NCBI RefSeq assembly: GCF_011927695.1
Contig: NZ_JAATJE010000001.1
Coordinates: forward strand, 1-64,000
Length of the DNA: 64,000 nt
Direction: 5' to 3'
Origin: Sphingomonas jejuensis
GTDB lineage: Bacteria > Pseudomonadota > Alphaproteobacteria > Sphingomonadales > Sphingomonadaceae
The notes below the pieces were generated by a model. The model ran no database searches, had not been told where the DNA came from, and saw nothing but the letters and a program-made list of their open reading frames with translations. Below, one piece after another: positions 27,430-39,359 of this stretch (the first letter of the stretch is position 1; every line of letters begins with the position of its first letter). A program made the translations under genes and the position numbers.

Positions 27430-28833
27430 ATGCCGATCGAGCTCAAGATGCCGGCGCTGTCTCCGACCATGGAGGAGGGCACGCTTGCCAAGTGGCTGGT
27501 CAAGGAAGGTGACAGCGTGAAGTCGGGCGACCTCCTGGCCGAGATCGAGACCGACAAGGCCACCATGGAGTTCGAGGCCGTCGACGAGGGCACGGTGGCG
27601 AAGATCATGGTGCCGGAGGGAACGGACGGCGTGAAGGTCGGCGCGGTGATCGCGCTGATCGCGGGCGAGGGCGAGGATGCTTCGGCCGCCGCCTCCGCTC
27701 CCGCGCCGACGGCCACTCCCGCCCCGACCGGCTCCACCGCACCGGCGGTCGAGGAGAAGGGTTACGGGGCCAGCCCGAAGGATGATCCCAAGCCCGGCTC
27801 GACCGATCTCGACAGCGCCACTGGATCGAACACGGCCCGGCCGGCCTCGGCGCCCACCGCGTCGTCGGGCACCGCGGGCGACCGCGTGAAGGCCAGCCCG
27901 CTGGCGCGCCGCATCGCCGCCGACAAGGGGATCGAGCTTGGTGGCGTCCAGGGCTCAGGCCCCGGCGGCCGCATCGTCAAGGCGGACATCGAGAATGCGA
28001 AAGCGGACGCTGCGCCCGCCCCCGCGTCCGCTCCGGCCGAAAAGGCCGGCGCCGCGGCTGGCCAGGCTGCCCCGACGCCGGCGACTCCGGCCGGCGGCGT
28101 CGCGCCGACCACCGAGACCAAGGCGGTCTGGTACGACGACAGCATCCCGCACGAGGAGGAGAAGCTCTCCAACATCCGGAAGACGATCGCGCGTCGCCTG
28201 ACCGAATCGAAGCAGACGGTGCCGCACATCTACCTGACGGTGGACGTCCGCCTGGACGCGCTGCTGAAGCTGCGCGGCGACCTCAACAAGGGGTTGACGA
28301 GCCGCGGCGTGAAGCTGTCGGTGAACGACCTTCTCATCAAGGCGCTGGCCGTCGCGCTGGAGGCCACGCCCAAGTGCAACGTCACCTTCACGGGCGACAA
28401 GCTCATCAAGTACGGCCGGGCCGATATCTCCGTGGCCGTGTCGACGCCGACCGGCCTCATCACGCCGATCATCCGCGACGCCGCCAACATCTCCGTGTCG
28501 AAGATCTCGACGCAGATGAAGGAGCTCGCCGGCCGCGCCAAGGACGGCAAGCTGAAGCCGGAGGAATACCAGGGCGGCACCGCCAGCCTGTCCAACATGG
28601 GCATGTTCGGCATCACGCAGTTCGACGCCGTCATCAACCCGCCGCAGGGCATGATCCTGGCGGTCGGCGCGGGAGAGCAGCGCCCGGCGGTGATCGACGG
28701 CGCGCTTGGCGTCGCAACGGTGATGTCCGCCACCGGCAGCTTCGACCACCGCGCGATCGACGGCGCCGACGGGGCGGAGCTGATGAAGCTGTTCAAGGAA
28801 CTGGTCGAAAGCCCGCTGGGGATGGTGGCCTGA
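27430..28833 (+). CDS. pdhC: Pyruvate dehydrogenase E2, dihydrolipoyl acetyltransferase
   Basis: A 467-residue acetyltransferase core of the pyruvate dehydrogenase complex. One lipoyl domain has its modified Lys43 in [15 protein letters not shown] long Ala/Pro-rich linker follows, then the peripheral subunit-binding domain ([20 protein letters not shown]) and the catalytic domain ending in [18 protein letters not shown] with the active His and Asp. I chose ATG 27430 as the family begins [19 protein letters not shown]; upstream residues are unrelated. The E1 genes are not adjacent; E3 follows 70 bases downstream. Confidence 0.95.
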   Translation: MPIELKMPALSPTMEEGTLAKWLVKEGDSVKSGDLLAEIETDKATMEFEAVDEGTVAKIMVPEGTDGVKVGAVIALIAGEGEDASAAASAPAPTATPAPTGSTAPAVEEKGYGASPKDDPKPGSTDLDSATGSNTARPASAPTASSGTAGDRVKASPLARRIAADKGIELGGVQGSGPGGRIVKADIENAKADAAPAPASAPAEKAGAAAGQAAPTPATPAGGVAPTTETKAVWYDDSIPHEEEKLSNIRKTIARRLTESKQTVPHIYLTVDVRLDALLKLRGDLNKGLTSRGVKLSVNDLLIKALAVALEATPKCNVTFTGDKLIKYGRADISVAVSTPTGLITPIIRDAANISVSKISTQMKELAGRAKDGKLKPEEYQGGTASLSNMGMFGITQFDAVINPPQGMILAVGAGEQRPAVIDGALGVATVMSATGSFDHRAIDGADGAELMKLFKELVESPLGMVA

Positions 28834-28903
28834 ATTTTCGATTGTGACCGTCGGGGCGCCGCACGGTGCCCCGGCCGCACCGCGCGACTGGAGCCTGCTG
28901 CAA

Positions 28904-30316
28904 ATGCCTGACACCTACGATCTCGTCGTCCTCGGCTCCGGCCCCGGCGGCTATGTCGCGGCCATCCGCGCCGCGCAGCTCGGCCTCAAGACCGCGATCG
29001 TGGAGCGCGAGCGATTGGGCGGCATCTGTCTCAACTGGGGCTGCATTCCGACCAAGGCGCTGCTCCGCACGTCGGAGATCTACCACTATATCACCCATGC
29101 CGACGCCTATGGCCTCAGCGTGGAGAAACCCTCCTTCGATCTCGCCAAGGTCGTGGACCGCAGCCGCAAGGTCGCCGGCCAGCTGAACGCAGGCGTGAAG
29201 GGCCTGATGAAGAAGAACAAGATCACGGTGGTGGAGGGCGTCGGCACGCTCGCCGGCAAGGGCAAGCTGTCGGTCAAGCAGGGCGACCAGACGGTGGAAC
29301 TGCAGGCGCGCGACATCATCATCGCGACCGGCGCGCGCGCCCGCGACCTTCCCTTCGCCAAGGCGGACGGGCAGCGCATCTGGACCTACCGCGACGCGAT
29401 GGTGCCAAAGGAGATGCCGTCCAAGCTCCTGGTCATCGGCTCCGGCGCGATCGGCGTGGAATTCGCAAGCTTTTACAACGACATGGGGGCAGACGTCACC
29501 ATCGTCGAGATGCTCGACCGCATCCTCCCCGTCGAGGATGCGGAGGTCAGCGACTTCATGGCCAAGGCTTTGACAAAGCAGGGGATCAAGCTCCTCACCA
29601 AGGCGAGCATCGAGAAGCTCGAAACCACCGCCGGAGGTGTCAACGCGGCCCTAAAGACCGCCGACGGAAAGACCGAGACGGCCGAGTACAGCCATGTCAT
29701 CGTCGCCATCGGCATCGTGCCCAACACGGAAAACATCGGGCTGGAGGAGCTCGGCGTCCAGACCGAGAAGGGCCACATCAAAACGGACGGCTTTGGCCGC
29801 ACCGGGGTTGAGGGCGTCTGGGCAATCGGCGACGTCACCGGCGCTCCATGGCTCGCCCACAAGGCAAGCCACGAAGGCGTGATCGCCGCCGAGGCGATCG
29901 CCCAGGCGCGCGGAAACAAGGATGTCCACCCGCATCCGATGAACAAGGCCAACATCCCGGGCTGCACCTACTCCCGCCCCCAGGTCGCGTCGGTCGGCCT
30001 GACCGAGGCAAAGGCGAAGGAGGCCGGTTACGCGCTGAAGGTCGGCAAGTTCCCCTTCATCGGCAACGGCAAGGCGATCGCCCTCGGCGAGGCGGAGGGC
30101 TTCATCAAGACCGTCTTCGACGCGAAAACAGGCGAACTGCTCGGCGCTCACATGGTCGGGGCCGAGGTGACCGAGCTCATCCAGGGTTACGTCGTCGCGC
30201 GGACGATGGAGACGACGGAGGCCGAACTGATGGAGACGGTCTTCGCGCACCCAACGCTGAGCGAGATGATGCACGAGAGCGTCCTGTCCGCTTACGGTCG
30301 AGCGCTCCACTTCTGA
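28904..30316 (+). CDS. lpdA: Dihydrolipoyl dehydrogenase (E3)
   Basis: A 470-residue FAD flavoprotein that reoxidises the lipoyl arms of E2. FAD-binding GSGPGGYVAAIRAAQLG, the redox disulfide GGICLNWGCIPTKAL (Cys42, Cys47), the NAD-binding GSGAIGVEFASFYNDMG and the C-terminal FAHPTLSEMMHES (His-Glu dyad) are all present. The ATG at 28904 fits the family start. Its stop overlaps the start of the next gene (TGATG). Confidence 0.97.
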   Translation: MPDTYDLVVLGSGPGGYVAAIRAAQLGLKTAIVERERLGGICLNWGCIPTKALLRTSEIYHYITHADAYGLSVEKPSFDLAKVVDRSRKVAGQLNAGVKGLMKKNKITVVEGVGTLAGKGKLSVKQGDQTVELQARDIIIATGARARDLPFAKADGQRIWTYRDAMVPKEMPSKLLVIGSGAIGVEFASFYNDMGADVTIVEMLDRILPVEDAEVSDFMAKALTKQGIKLLTKASIEKLETTAGGVNAALKTADGKTETAEYSHVIVAIGIVPNTENIGLEELGVQTEKGHIKTDGFGRTGVEGVWAIGDVTGAPWLAHKASHEGVIAAEAIAQARGNKDVHPHPMNKANIPGCTYSRPQVASVGLTEAKAKEAGYALKVGKFPFIGNGKAIALGEAEGFIKTVFDAKTGELLGAHMVGAEVTELIQGYVVARTMETTEAELMETVFAHPTLSEMMHESVLSAYGRALHF

Positions 30317-30918
30317 TGCGCCGCCCGCCCGGCGACCTCGTCGCGGCGGGCGTCTCCGCATCGATCATCGCAGGCCTCTGGGTCGCGATCAAAGCCGGTT
30401 GGCTGATCCGTCTCGACACAGAGGTCCTGCTTGAAGCAGCCGCCCTGATCCCGCCTGCGATCGCCTCGACGATCACGCGGGTGGGAGACACGATCGTGCG
30501 GCTCGCGGTCGCGGCCGTCGTCGCGGCGGCTCTGCTGGTCGCAGGACATTGGCGAAAGTCGCTTTTCCTGATCCTTGCAGTGGCAGGCGGGGCGGTGTTC
30601 AACGAGGGCCTGAAGCTGCTCGTCGGACGTGCCCGGCCCGACCTTCTCCCAAGCGTCGAACAGATCCACGGCACGAGCTTTCCAAGCGGGCATGCCGCAG
30701 GCGCGGCCGTGCTTTTCGGCAGCCTAGCGCTTCTCGCTCCCTTCCGCTTCCGGGTCACCGCGCTGATCGTCGCGGTGTTTGCTGCCGTTCTCGTGGGAGC
30801 CAGCAGGATAGCCCTCGGTGTTCACTGGCCGAGCGATGTGATGGCCGGTTTCTCAAGCGCCGTGATCTGGATCATCATCGCATCGCGTTGTGTGCCGATG
30901 GCTCGTGGCACTCGCTGA
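30316..30918 (+). CDS. PAP2-family phosphatase
   Basis: A 200-residue membrane phosphatase. The three PAP2 motifs are in order: KLLVGRARPD, FPSGHAAGAAVL and SRIALGVHWPSDVMAGF, which together form the phosphate site (Lys, Arg, His, Arg, His). Five to six hydrophobic helices are present. Likely substrates are lipid pyrophosphates such as undecaprenyl-PP or phosphatidic acid. The start overlaps the lpd stop codon, so it is probably co-expressed although functionally unrelated. Confidence 0.88.
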   Translation: MRRPPGDLVAAGVSASIIAGLWVAIKAGWLIRLDTEVLLEAAALIPPAIASTITRVGDTIVRLAVAAVVAAALLVAGHWRKSLFLILAVAGGAVFNEGLKLLVGRARPDLLPSVEQIHGTSFPSGHAAGAAVLFGSLALLAPFRFRVTALIVAVFAAVLVGASRIALGVHWPSDVMAGFSSAVIWIIIASRCVPMARGTR

Positions 30919-30955
30919 GGAGATGATCGTTTTAAGGTGGCGGAGGTGCGACACG

Positions 30956-31303
30956 ATGAACGACGACGAAAAGGCCGAGATTGCCAAGAACTTCGATCAG
31001 GCGGTCAACATGGCTCCCGCAGAGCTGGAGAAGTGGCTCGACAGCGACGACAGCAAGGCCGTCGGTTGGAAAGGCGATGATGGTCACGGCTCGGGTGAGA
31101 GCGTCGGACACAAGGCAGGCGCCCGCATCGTGGAGATCAAGCGCAAGAAGAAGGCGGATCTCACAGATGCTGATTACGCTCATATGAAGAAGGTCGGCGC
31201 CTATGTGGCCCGTCACAAAGCGCAAGGTGGCCCGAAGGATGACAAGGACCACAGCGCCTGGCGCTACTCGCTAATGAATTGGGGGCACGATCCCCTCAAA
31301 TGA
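30956..31303 (+). CDS. DUF3140 family protein
   Basis: A 115-residue conserved hypothetical protein. The family hallmarks are visible: KAVGWKGDDGHGSGESVGHK, RIVEIKRKKKADLTDADYAHM, HMKKVGAYVARHKAQ and the end SLMNWGHDPLK. Related proteins are described as DNA-binding but without firm evidence. The lysine-rich core would fit nucleic-acid contact. GGAGG precedes ATG 30956. Confidence 0.82.
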   Translation: MNDDEKAEIAKNFDQAVNMAPAELEKWLDSDDSKAVGWKGDDGHGSGESVGHKAGARIVEIKRKKKADLTDADYAHMKKVGAYVARHKAQGGPKDDKDHSAWRYSLMNWGHDPLK

Positions 31304-31361
31304 CGGCGCAACAGCCAGACTTTAGCCCTGCAAACTCAGTCTTTGTTGGCGTGCCGCTCGC

Positions 31362-32705
31362 ATGCCTCCACTTGAGCGCCTGATGGCAGCGCGCACCAGA
31401 TCCTTTTTTAGCGGGTTCGGCATGCAGGTGCTGGCCGGCATGGCGGCAGGGCTTGCTCTTGGGCTCGTAGCGCGCTCGCTCGGGCCCGATCTCGACGGGT
31501 CGCCCAATGCCCTGGCGGATTTGCTGGCTCTTGTTGGTTCGAGCTTTGTCCAGCTGCTGCGCGTGCTGGTGCCGCCGCTGGTGTTTACGGCGATCGTCGC
31601 GTCGATCGCGAACCTCGCCGAGTTGGGCAATGCCCGGCGGCTGGTTGTGCAGACGCTGGTCTGGTTTGCGCTCACTGCCGCGATCGCCGTGACCATCGGG
31701 ATCATCCTCGGTTTGGCGCTGGAGCCCGGTCTGCGTGCCGGCGTCGACGCGAGCGCGGCCGAGGCGCCGCGTTCCGTGGGGTCGTGGCTCGATTTCCTGA
31801 AAGGGCTGCTTCCCGTCAACTATCTGGGATTGGAGGCGGGGACCCGGCTTTTCGACGGGGGCGCAGCGACAACCAGCCTGTCGTTCAACGTGCTTCAGAT
31901 CGTCATTCTGTCGATCGTTATCGGCGTGGCGGCTTTGCGGGTCGGCGAGGCGGCCGCTCCATTTCTTCAGTTCGTCCGATCCGCGCTTGCGATCACGCGC
32001 AAGGTGCTGTGGTGGGTGATCCGGCTGACGCCGATCGGCAGCGCCGGCCTGTTCGGCACGGCGGTCGCGGCTTACGGCTGGGACTCGCTGGCGTCGCTCG
32101 GCTGGTTCGCTGCGGCCGTGTACCTCGGTTTGGCCATCGTGCTGTTCGTGGTCTACCCAGCGGTGCTGCTGATCAACGGGCTCGATCCGATCCGCTTCTT
32201 CAGAGGAGCGTGGCCGGCGATCCAGCTCGGTTTCGTCTCGCGCTCGTCGATCGGCACGCTGCCTGTGACGGAGCAGGTGGTGGAGCAGGCGCTGGGTGTG
32301 CCGCGGCCTTACGCAGCCTTTGCCGTGCCGCTTGCCGCGACGACCAAGATGGACGGGTGCGCCGCGATCTACCCGGCGATCGCCGCCCTGTTCGTGGCGC
32401 AGTTCTATGCGGTTCCGCTGCATGCGGCGGATTACGCGCTGATCCTGTTCGTGTCGGTGATCGGGTCGGCGGCGACCGCCGGCCTGACGGGCGCGGTGGT
32501 GATGCTCACGTTGACACTCACAACGCTCGGTTTGCCCCTGGAAGGCGCGGGTTTGTTGTTGGCGATCGATCCGATCATCGACATGGGCCGAACGGCGGTG
32601 AACGTCGCTGGCCAGGCGCTTGTGCCGACGGTGGTCGCGAAACGAGAGGGCATTCTCGACGAAAGCGCTTATGCAAGGCATGAGGTGGCCGCCGTCGCAC
32701 GCTGA
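31362..32705 (+). CDS. Dicarboxylate/amino-acid:cation symporter (DAACS)
   Basis: A 447-residue membrane transporter of the GltP/DctA family with about eight helices and two re-entrant hairpins. SSFVQLLRVLVPPLVFTAIV is helix 2-3 and RSSIGTLPVTEQVVEQALG is the first hairpin region. The cation site motif reads TTKMDGCAAIYPAIAALF in place of the usual NMDGT, so a Thr-Asn change next to the site may alter ion or substrate choice. Substrate is C4-dicarboxylate or glutamate by family. ATG 31383 is a possible shorter start. Confidence 0.88.
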   Translation: MPPLERLMAARTRSFFSGFGMQVLAGMAAGLALGLVARSLGPDLDGSPNALADLLALVGSSFVQLLRVLVPPLVFTAIVASIANLAELGNARRLVVQTLVWFALTAAIAVTIGIILGLALEPGLRAGVDASAAEAPRSVGSWLDFLKGLLPVNYLGLEAGTRLFDGGAATTSLSFNVLQIVILSIVIGVAALRVGEAAAPFLQFVRSALAITRKVLWWVIRLTPIGSAGLFGTAVAAYGWDSLASLGWFAAAVYLGLAIVLFVVYPAVLLINGLDPIRFFRGAWPAIQLGFVSRSSIGTLPVTEQVVEQALGVPRPYAAFAVPLAATTKMDGCAAIYPAIAALFVAQFYAVPLHAADYALILFVSVIGSAATAGLTGAVVMLTLTLTTLGLPLEGAGLLLAIDPIIDMGRTAVNVAGQALVPTVVAKREGILDESAYARHEVAAVAR

Positions 32706-32765
32706 CGCGGCCGAGAACTTCGAAAGAAGGGGGCCGATGTGGCCTCGAAGCAGGGAGACGTACTG

Positions 32766-33035
32766 ATGAAGACCTTTGTGATGGCGAGCCTGGTGGCCGT
32801 GTCCGCTCTGTCGCTTTCGGCCTGCAACAGCAGCCCGCAGGAAGCGGCGTCGGACAACTACACCGACAACCTTGAGGATCTGGCCGACAACACCTCGAAC
32901 GAGGTTCAGGCCGAGGCGATCGAGAACCAGGCCGACGCCCTCGAGAACGCCAACGAGCCGGTGCTCGACGGCGCGCTCAACAGCACGGCGAACGGCATCG
33001 ATTCGGCGACCAACGCCACGACCAACGCCCTCTAA
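32766..33035 (+). CDS. Small Asn/Asp/Ala-rich lipoprotein, hypothetical
   Basis: An 89-residue protein with lipobox LSAC (Cys20) and a mature part of low complexity (DNLEDLADNTSNEVQAEAIE and similar), acidic and likely helical. Composition is like the lipoprotein at 10184-10495. The ATG at 32766 is the family-like start; the in-frame upstream start at 32739 adds nine unrelated residues. Function unknown. It is followed by a hairpin at 33046-33070. Confidence 0.68.
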   Translation: MKTFVMASLVAVSALSLSACNSSPQEAASDNYTDNLEDLADNTSNEVQAEAIENQADALENANEPVLDGALNSTANGIDSATNATTNAL

Positions 33036-33045
33036 GAACTGTTGC

Positions 33046-33070
33046 GGGCACCGCGTCTCACGCGGTGCCC
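33046..33070 (+). terminator. Strong hairpin after the lipoprotein gene
   Basis: GGGCACCGCG (33046-33055) and CGCGGTGCCC (33061-33070) form a perfect 10-bp stem with loop TCTCA. There is no T-tract, so it may act with Rho or be a processing signal. Confidence 0.55.
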
Positions 33071-33202
33071 GACACCTCCGTCGCGACCGCGATCGCCGGT
33101 CGCGTTCCGACCGGGCATAGAGCATCGGCTCTGCTGCGCAACGCCCGCCAAGCCGCTTCTCACGATCCTGCCCGCCCCCTCGGCGTCGCATCAGGGCCGG
33201 CG

Positions 33203-33231
33203 TTGACCCACTGGGCAGGTGCGGTTATAGG
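33203..33231 (+). promoter_or_regulatory. Promoter of the str operon (rpsL)
   Basis: TTGACC at 33203-33208 and TATAGG at 33226-33231 are separated by 17 bases. The site is the best match to a sigma-70-type promoter in the gap ahead of rpsL. Confidence 0.6.
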
Positions 33232-33384
33232 CCGCTGCGTCCATGACCCCAACGGGTCCGGACAGCTTGAGCATTGCTGGATGCGATCAAGGGCCAGGGT
33301 GGGCCGGAAGGCCGCCGGGCTCTTTTGCGTTGAATTACTCGGGCTCCAGCAAAGTAACCGTCTAGTCACAAGGTGAAGGGCTTC

Positions 33385-33756
33385 ATGCCGACGATCAACC
33401 AGCTGGTCCGCAAGGGCCGCACGCCGCAGAAGGAACGCTCCAAGGTTCCGGCCATGGAAGCGAACCCGCAGAAGCGCGGTGTCTGCACCCGCGTGTACAC
33501 CACGACCCCGAAGAAGCCGAACTCGGCGCTGCGCAAGGTGGCCAAGGTCCGCCTGGTGAACAGCCGCGAGGTCATCAGCTACATTCCGGGCGAGGGGCAC
33601 AACCTGCAGGAGCACAGCTCCGTCCTCATCCGTGGCGGCCGCGTGCGCGACTTGCCCGGTGTGCGCTACCACGTGCTTCGCGGCGTGCTCGACACGCAGG
33701 GTGTCAAGGACCGCAAGCAGTCCCGTTCCAAGTACGGCGCAAAGCGTCCGAAGTAA
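33385..33756 (+). CDS. rpsL: 30S ribosomal protein S12
   Basis: A 123-residue small-subunit protein at the decoding centre. The [13 protein letters not shown] and [19 protein letters not shown] segments are canonical. Lys43 ([10 protein letters not shown]) is kept, but position 88, Lys in E. coli, is Arg here (GGRVRDLPG). Changes at this site give streptomycin resistance in other bacteria. First gene of the str operon; ATG 33385 follows AAGGTGAAGG. Confidence 0.99.
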   Translation: MPTINQLVRKGRTPQKERSKVPAMEANPQKRGVCTRVYTTTPKKPNSALRKVAKVRLVNSREVISYIPGEGHNLQEHSSVLIRGGRVRDLPGVRYHVLRGVLDTQGVKDRKQSRSKYGAKRPK

Positions 33757-33804
33757 GCCGGCCGCCTGTCGGTCACAAAGGCTGAAGTTTAGAAGGAAGA
33801 TCAG

Positions 33805-34275
33805 ATGGCTCGTCGTCGTCGTCCCGAAAAGCGGGAAATCCTGCCTGATCCCCGGTTCGGGGATGAGGTTCTGTCCAAGTTCATGAACAACATCATGCTC
33901 GACGGTAAGAAGGCCGTCGCAGAGGGCATCGTCTACACGGCGCTCGAAACGGTCGAGCAGCGTGCCAAGAAGGACCCGATCGGCGTGTTCCACGACGCGC
34001 TGAACAACATCAAGCCGGGTATCGAGGTCCGCAGCCGCCGCGTCGGCGGTGCGACCTACCAGGTCCCGGTCGAGGTCCGTCCCGAGCGTGCGCAGGCGCT
34101 GGCGATCCGCTGGCTGATCTCCGCGGCGCGCTCGCGCGGCGAGAACACGATGTCGGCGCGGCTGTCGGGCGAGCTGTTGGACGCGTCCAACAATCGCGGC
34201 AACGCGGTGAAGAAGCGTGAGGACACGCACCGGATGGCGGAAGCCAACCGCGCCTTCTCGCATTATCGCTGGTAG
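33805..34275 (+). CDS. rpsG: 30S ribosomal protein S7
   Basis: A 156-residue primary binder of the 3' domain of 16S r[43 protein letters not shown] and NRAFSHYRW at the end are typical. GGAAGA precedes the ATG. In E. coli S7 is the translational repressor of this operon; such control is not visible here. Confidence 0.99.
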   Translation: MARRRRPEKREILPDPRFGDEVLSKFMNNIMLDGKKAVAEGIVYTALETVEQRAKKDPIGVFHDALNNIKPGIEVRSRRVGGATYQVPVEVRPERAQALAIRWLISAARSRGENTMSARLSGELLDASNNRGNAVKKREDTHRMAEANRAFSHYRW

Positions 34276-34315
34276 TTCCTATATCGGGAGAGGCGCTTCG
34301 GCGCTTCTCCATTCA

Positions 34316-34395
34316 CCGTTCGCCCTGAGCTTGTCGACGGGCTGATCTTCTTGGCCGAAGGCAGGGCTGGGCTTCGACAAGCTCAGCCCGAACGG
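34316..34395. repeat. Long imperfect palindrome between rpsG and fusA
   Basis: The left arm 34316-34337 (starting CCGTTCGCCCTGAGCTTGTC) and right arm 34374-34395 (ending GACAAGCTCAGCCCGAACGG) pair with 21 of 22 positions, with a 36-base loop. The core TGAGCTTGTCGA/TCGACAAGCTCA is a motif I know as a common intergenic palindrome of sphingomonads. Its place inside an operon makes an mRNA structure likely. Confidence 0.7.
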
Positions 34396-34459
34396 TTATG
34401 GGGCACCCGCCCCGACCCAGTTCAGCACGCCGGACATGCCGGCACAGGAGTGACGCATC

Positions 34460-36532
<2,073 letters not shown>

Positions 36533-36603
36533 CCCGATTTTTCAAACTATGAGCGCGCCCCGATGGGCGGTGCGCCCTGATTCAGACGGAAGAAGGTAGG
36601 ACA

Positions 36604-37797
<1,194 letters not shown>

Positions 37798-37810
37798 TAT
37801 AGCGACCAGC

Positions 37811-37854
37811 GGCGGGCCGGCTCTCCTTCAGGGGAGAGTCGGCCCGCCCTTTTT
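37811..37854 (+). terminator. Rho-independent terminator after tuf
   Basis: GGCGGGCCGGCTCTCC (37811-37826) pairs with GGGGAGAGTCGGCCCGCC (from 37831) with a four-base loop and ends in CTTTTTA. This is the best terminator in the ribosomal cluster and separates str from the S10 operon. A smaller hairpin, GGGGCG-TTTGAT-CGCCCC, follows at 37861-37878. Confidence 0.92.
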
Positions 37855-37904
37855 ATGGAAGGGGCGTTTGATCGCCCCACGGCTCTTTCGCATCGGTAGT
37901 GGAC

Positions 37905-38216
37905 ATGGAAACGCAGAATATCCGTATTCGCCTGAAGGCATTCGATCACCGCGTGCTCGACCAGGCCACCGGCGACATCGCCGACACCGCGCGCCGCACC
38001 GGCGCCATGATCCGCGGACCGATCCCGCTCCCGACTCGCATCGAGAAGTTCACGGTGAACCGTGGACCGCACATCGACAAGAAGTCGCGCGAGCAGTTCG
38101 AGGTGCGCACCTACAAGCGCATGCTGGACATCGTTCAGCCGACGCCGCAGACCGTGGATGCGCTCATGAAGCTGGATCTCGCAGCGGGCGTTGACGTCGA
38201 GATCAAGCTGGCTTAA
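37905..38216 (+). CDS. rpsJ: 30S ribosomal protein S10
   Basis: A 103-residue protein (also the NusE antitermination partner). [20 protein letters not shown] and [20 protein letters not shown] are conserved. I use ATG 37905; GTG 37899 is in frame. It is the first gene of the S10 operon, and because of the terminator ahead it needs its own promoter, which I could not place with confidence. Confidence 0.98.
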   Translation: METQNIRIRLKAFDHRVLDQATGDIADTARRTGAMIRGPIPLPTRIEKFTVNRGPHIDKKSREQFEVRTYKRMLDIVQPTPQTVDALMKLDLAAGVDVEIKLA

Positions 38217-38285
38217 GGAGCCGGCCTTCGCGGTCGACCTTCGGGTCCCGCTGCAGGCGCAACGCTTCGGCGACGCGCGGATTGG

Positions 38286-38303
38286 GCCCCCGCTCGCGGG
38301 GGC
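38286..38303 (+). other. GC hairpin in the rpsJ-rplC gap
   Basis: GCCCCCG (38286-38292), loop CTCG, CGGGGGC (38297-38303). It is the only structured element noticed in the 250-base gap between rpsJ and rplC. No T-tract follows. Confidence 0.5.
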
Positions 38304-38466
38304 ACATGACACAGCAGAGATACCGCCGTCCGGTTCCGCCGGGCGGGACAGCGTCTCCCGTCTTGCCTTTCGGGGCAACCAGCCCGGGACGGGGGCTCGC
38401 TTCACATTTCCGGGCTGACACGCACTGGCGGATCCACCGCCCGTGCCTCTGTGAGGGAGTTTGGTC

Positions 38467-39354
38467 ATGCGCACAGGCGTGATCGCGAAGAAGGTGGGGA
38501 TGACCCGCCTGTTTCAGGAAGACGGCCGGCACGTTCCGGTGACCGTCCTCCTGCTCGACAATGTCCAGGTGGTGGCGCGCCGCGAGGCGGACCGTGACGG
38601 CTATGTCGCCGTTCAGCTCGGCGCCGGCACCGCCAAGGCGAAGAATCTGACGAAGCCGCAGCGCGGCCACTTCGGCAAGGCCGAGGTCGAGCCCAAGGCG
38701 CAGCTGGCCGAGTTCCGCGTTGCCGACGATGCGCTGATCGACGTGGGCGCGGAGTTGTCCGCCGCTCACTTCGTGGCGGGCCAGCTGGTCGACGTGCAGG
38801 GCCACACGCAGGGCAAGGGCTTTGCCGGCGCCATGAAGCGCTGGGGCTTCGGTGGTCTTCGTGCGACCCACGGCGTGTCCGTGTCGCACCGCTCGCATGG
38901 TTCGACCGGCAATCGCCAGGATCCGGGCCGCGTCTTCAAGAACAAGAAGATGGCCGGCCACATGGGTGATCGTCAGCGCACCCAGCAGAACCTGGAGATC
39001 GTGCGCACCGACATCGATCGCGGCCTGCTGTTCGTGAAGGGCTCCGTTCCGGGTCACAAGGGCACCTGGCTGATCGTCAAGGACGCGGTGAAGGTCGCGC
39101 GCCATGCCGACGCGCCGTACCCGGCGGGCATCAAGGAGCGCATTGCCGAGATCGTCCACGAGGAAGCCCCTGCCGGCATGGTCGAGGCCGCGGCGGTCCA
39201 CGAGATCGCGCCGCTGCCCGGTGCCGACGAGGTCGAGGCGGGCGTGCAGGCGGCGGATGCGCAGGCGAACGAGCCCGGCGTCAACGATCCGCAGAATGCC
39301 GAGAGCAATGGCGCGGCGCCCGACACGGCGACCGACGAGAGCAAGGAAGGCTGA
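38467..39354 (+). CDS. rplC: 50S ribosomal protein L3, with acidic C-terminal extension
   Basis: A 295-residue protein, longer than the usual 205-245. The core ([19 protein letters not shown] to [15 protein letters not shown], with [13 protein letters not shown] and [13 protein letters not shown]) ends about residue 215. The remaining ~80 residues are acidic and Ala/Glu rich ([20 protein letters not shown]). The extension is likely a disordered tail. L3 starts peptidyl-transferase centre assembly. ATG 38467 follows GAGGGAG. Confidence 0.96.
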   Translation: MRTGVIAKKVGMTRLFQEDGRHVPVTVLLLDNVQVVARREADRDGYVAVQLGAGTAKAKNLTKPQRGHFGKAEVEPKAQLAEFRVADDALIDVGAELSAAHFVAGQLVDVQGHTQGKGFAGAMKRWGFGGLRATHGVSVSHRSHGSTGNRQDPGRVFKNKKMAGHMGDRQRTQQNLEIVRTDIDRGLLFVKGSVPGHKGTWLIVKDAVKVARHADAPYPAGIKERIAEIVHEEAPAGMVEAAAVHEIAPLPGADEVEAGVQAADAQANEPGVNDPQNAESNGAAPDTATDESKEG

Positions 39355-39359
39355 GCCCC

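Larger units (their letters stand above)
33036..33384. other. Intergenic: hairpin, str operon promoter and rpsL leader
   Basis: The 349-base gap contains a hairpin at 33046-33070, the promoter at 33203-33231 and a leader of about 145 bases before rpsL. No gene is seen in it. Confidence 0.6.

Noticed and set aside
36551..36577. Hairpin in the fusA-tuf gap
   Set aside because: Only GGGCG-GTG-CGCCC (five pairs) is regular; too weak to list with the others.
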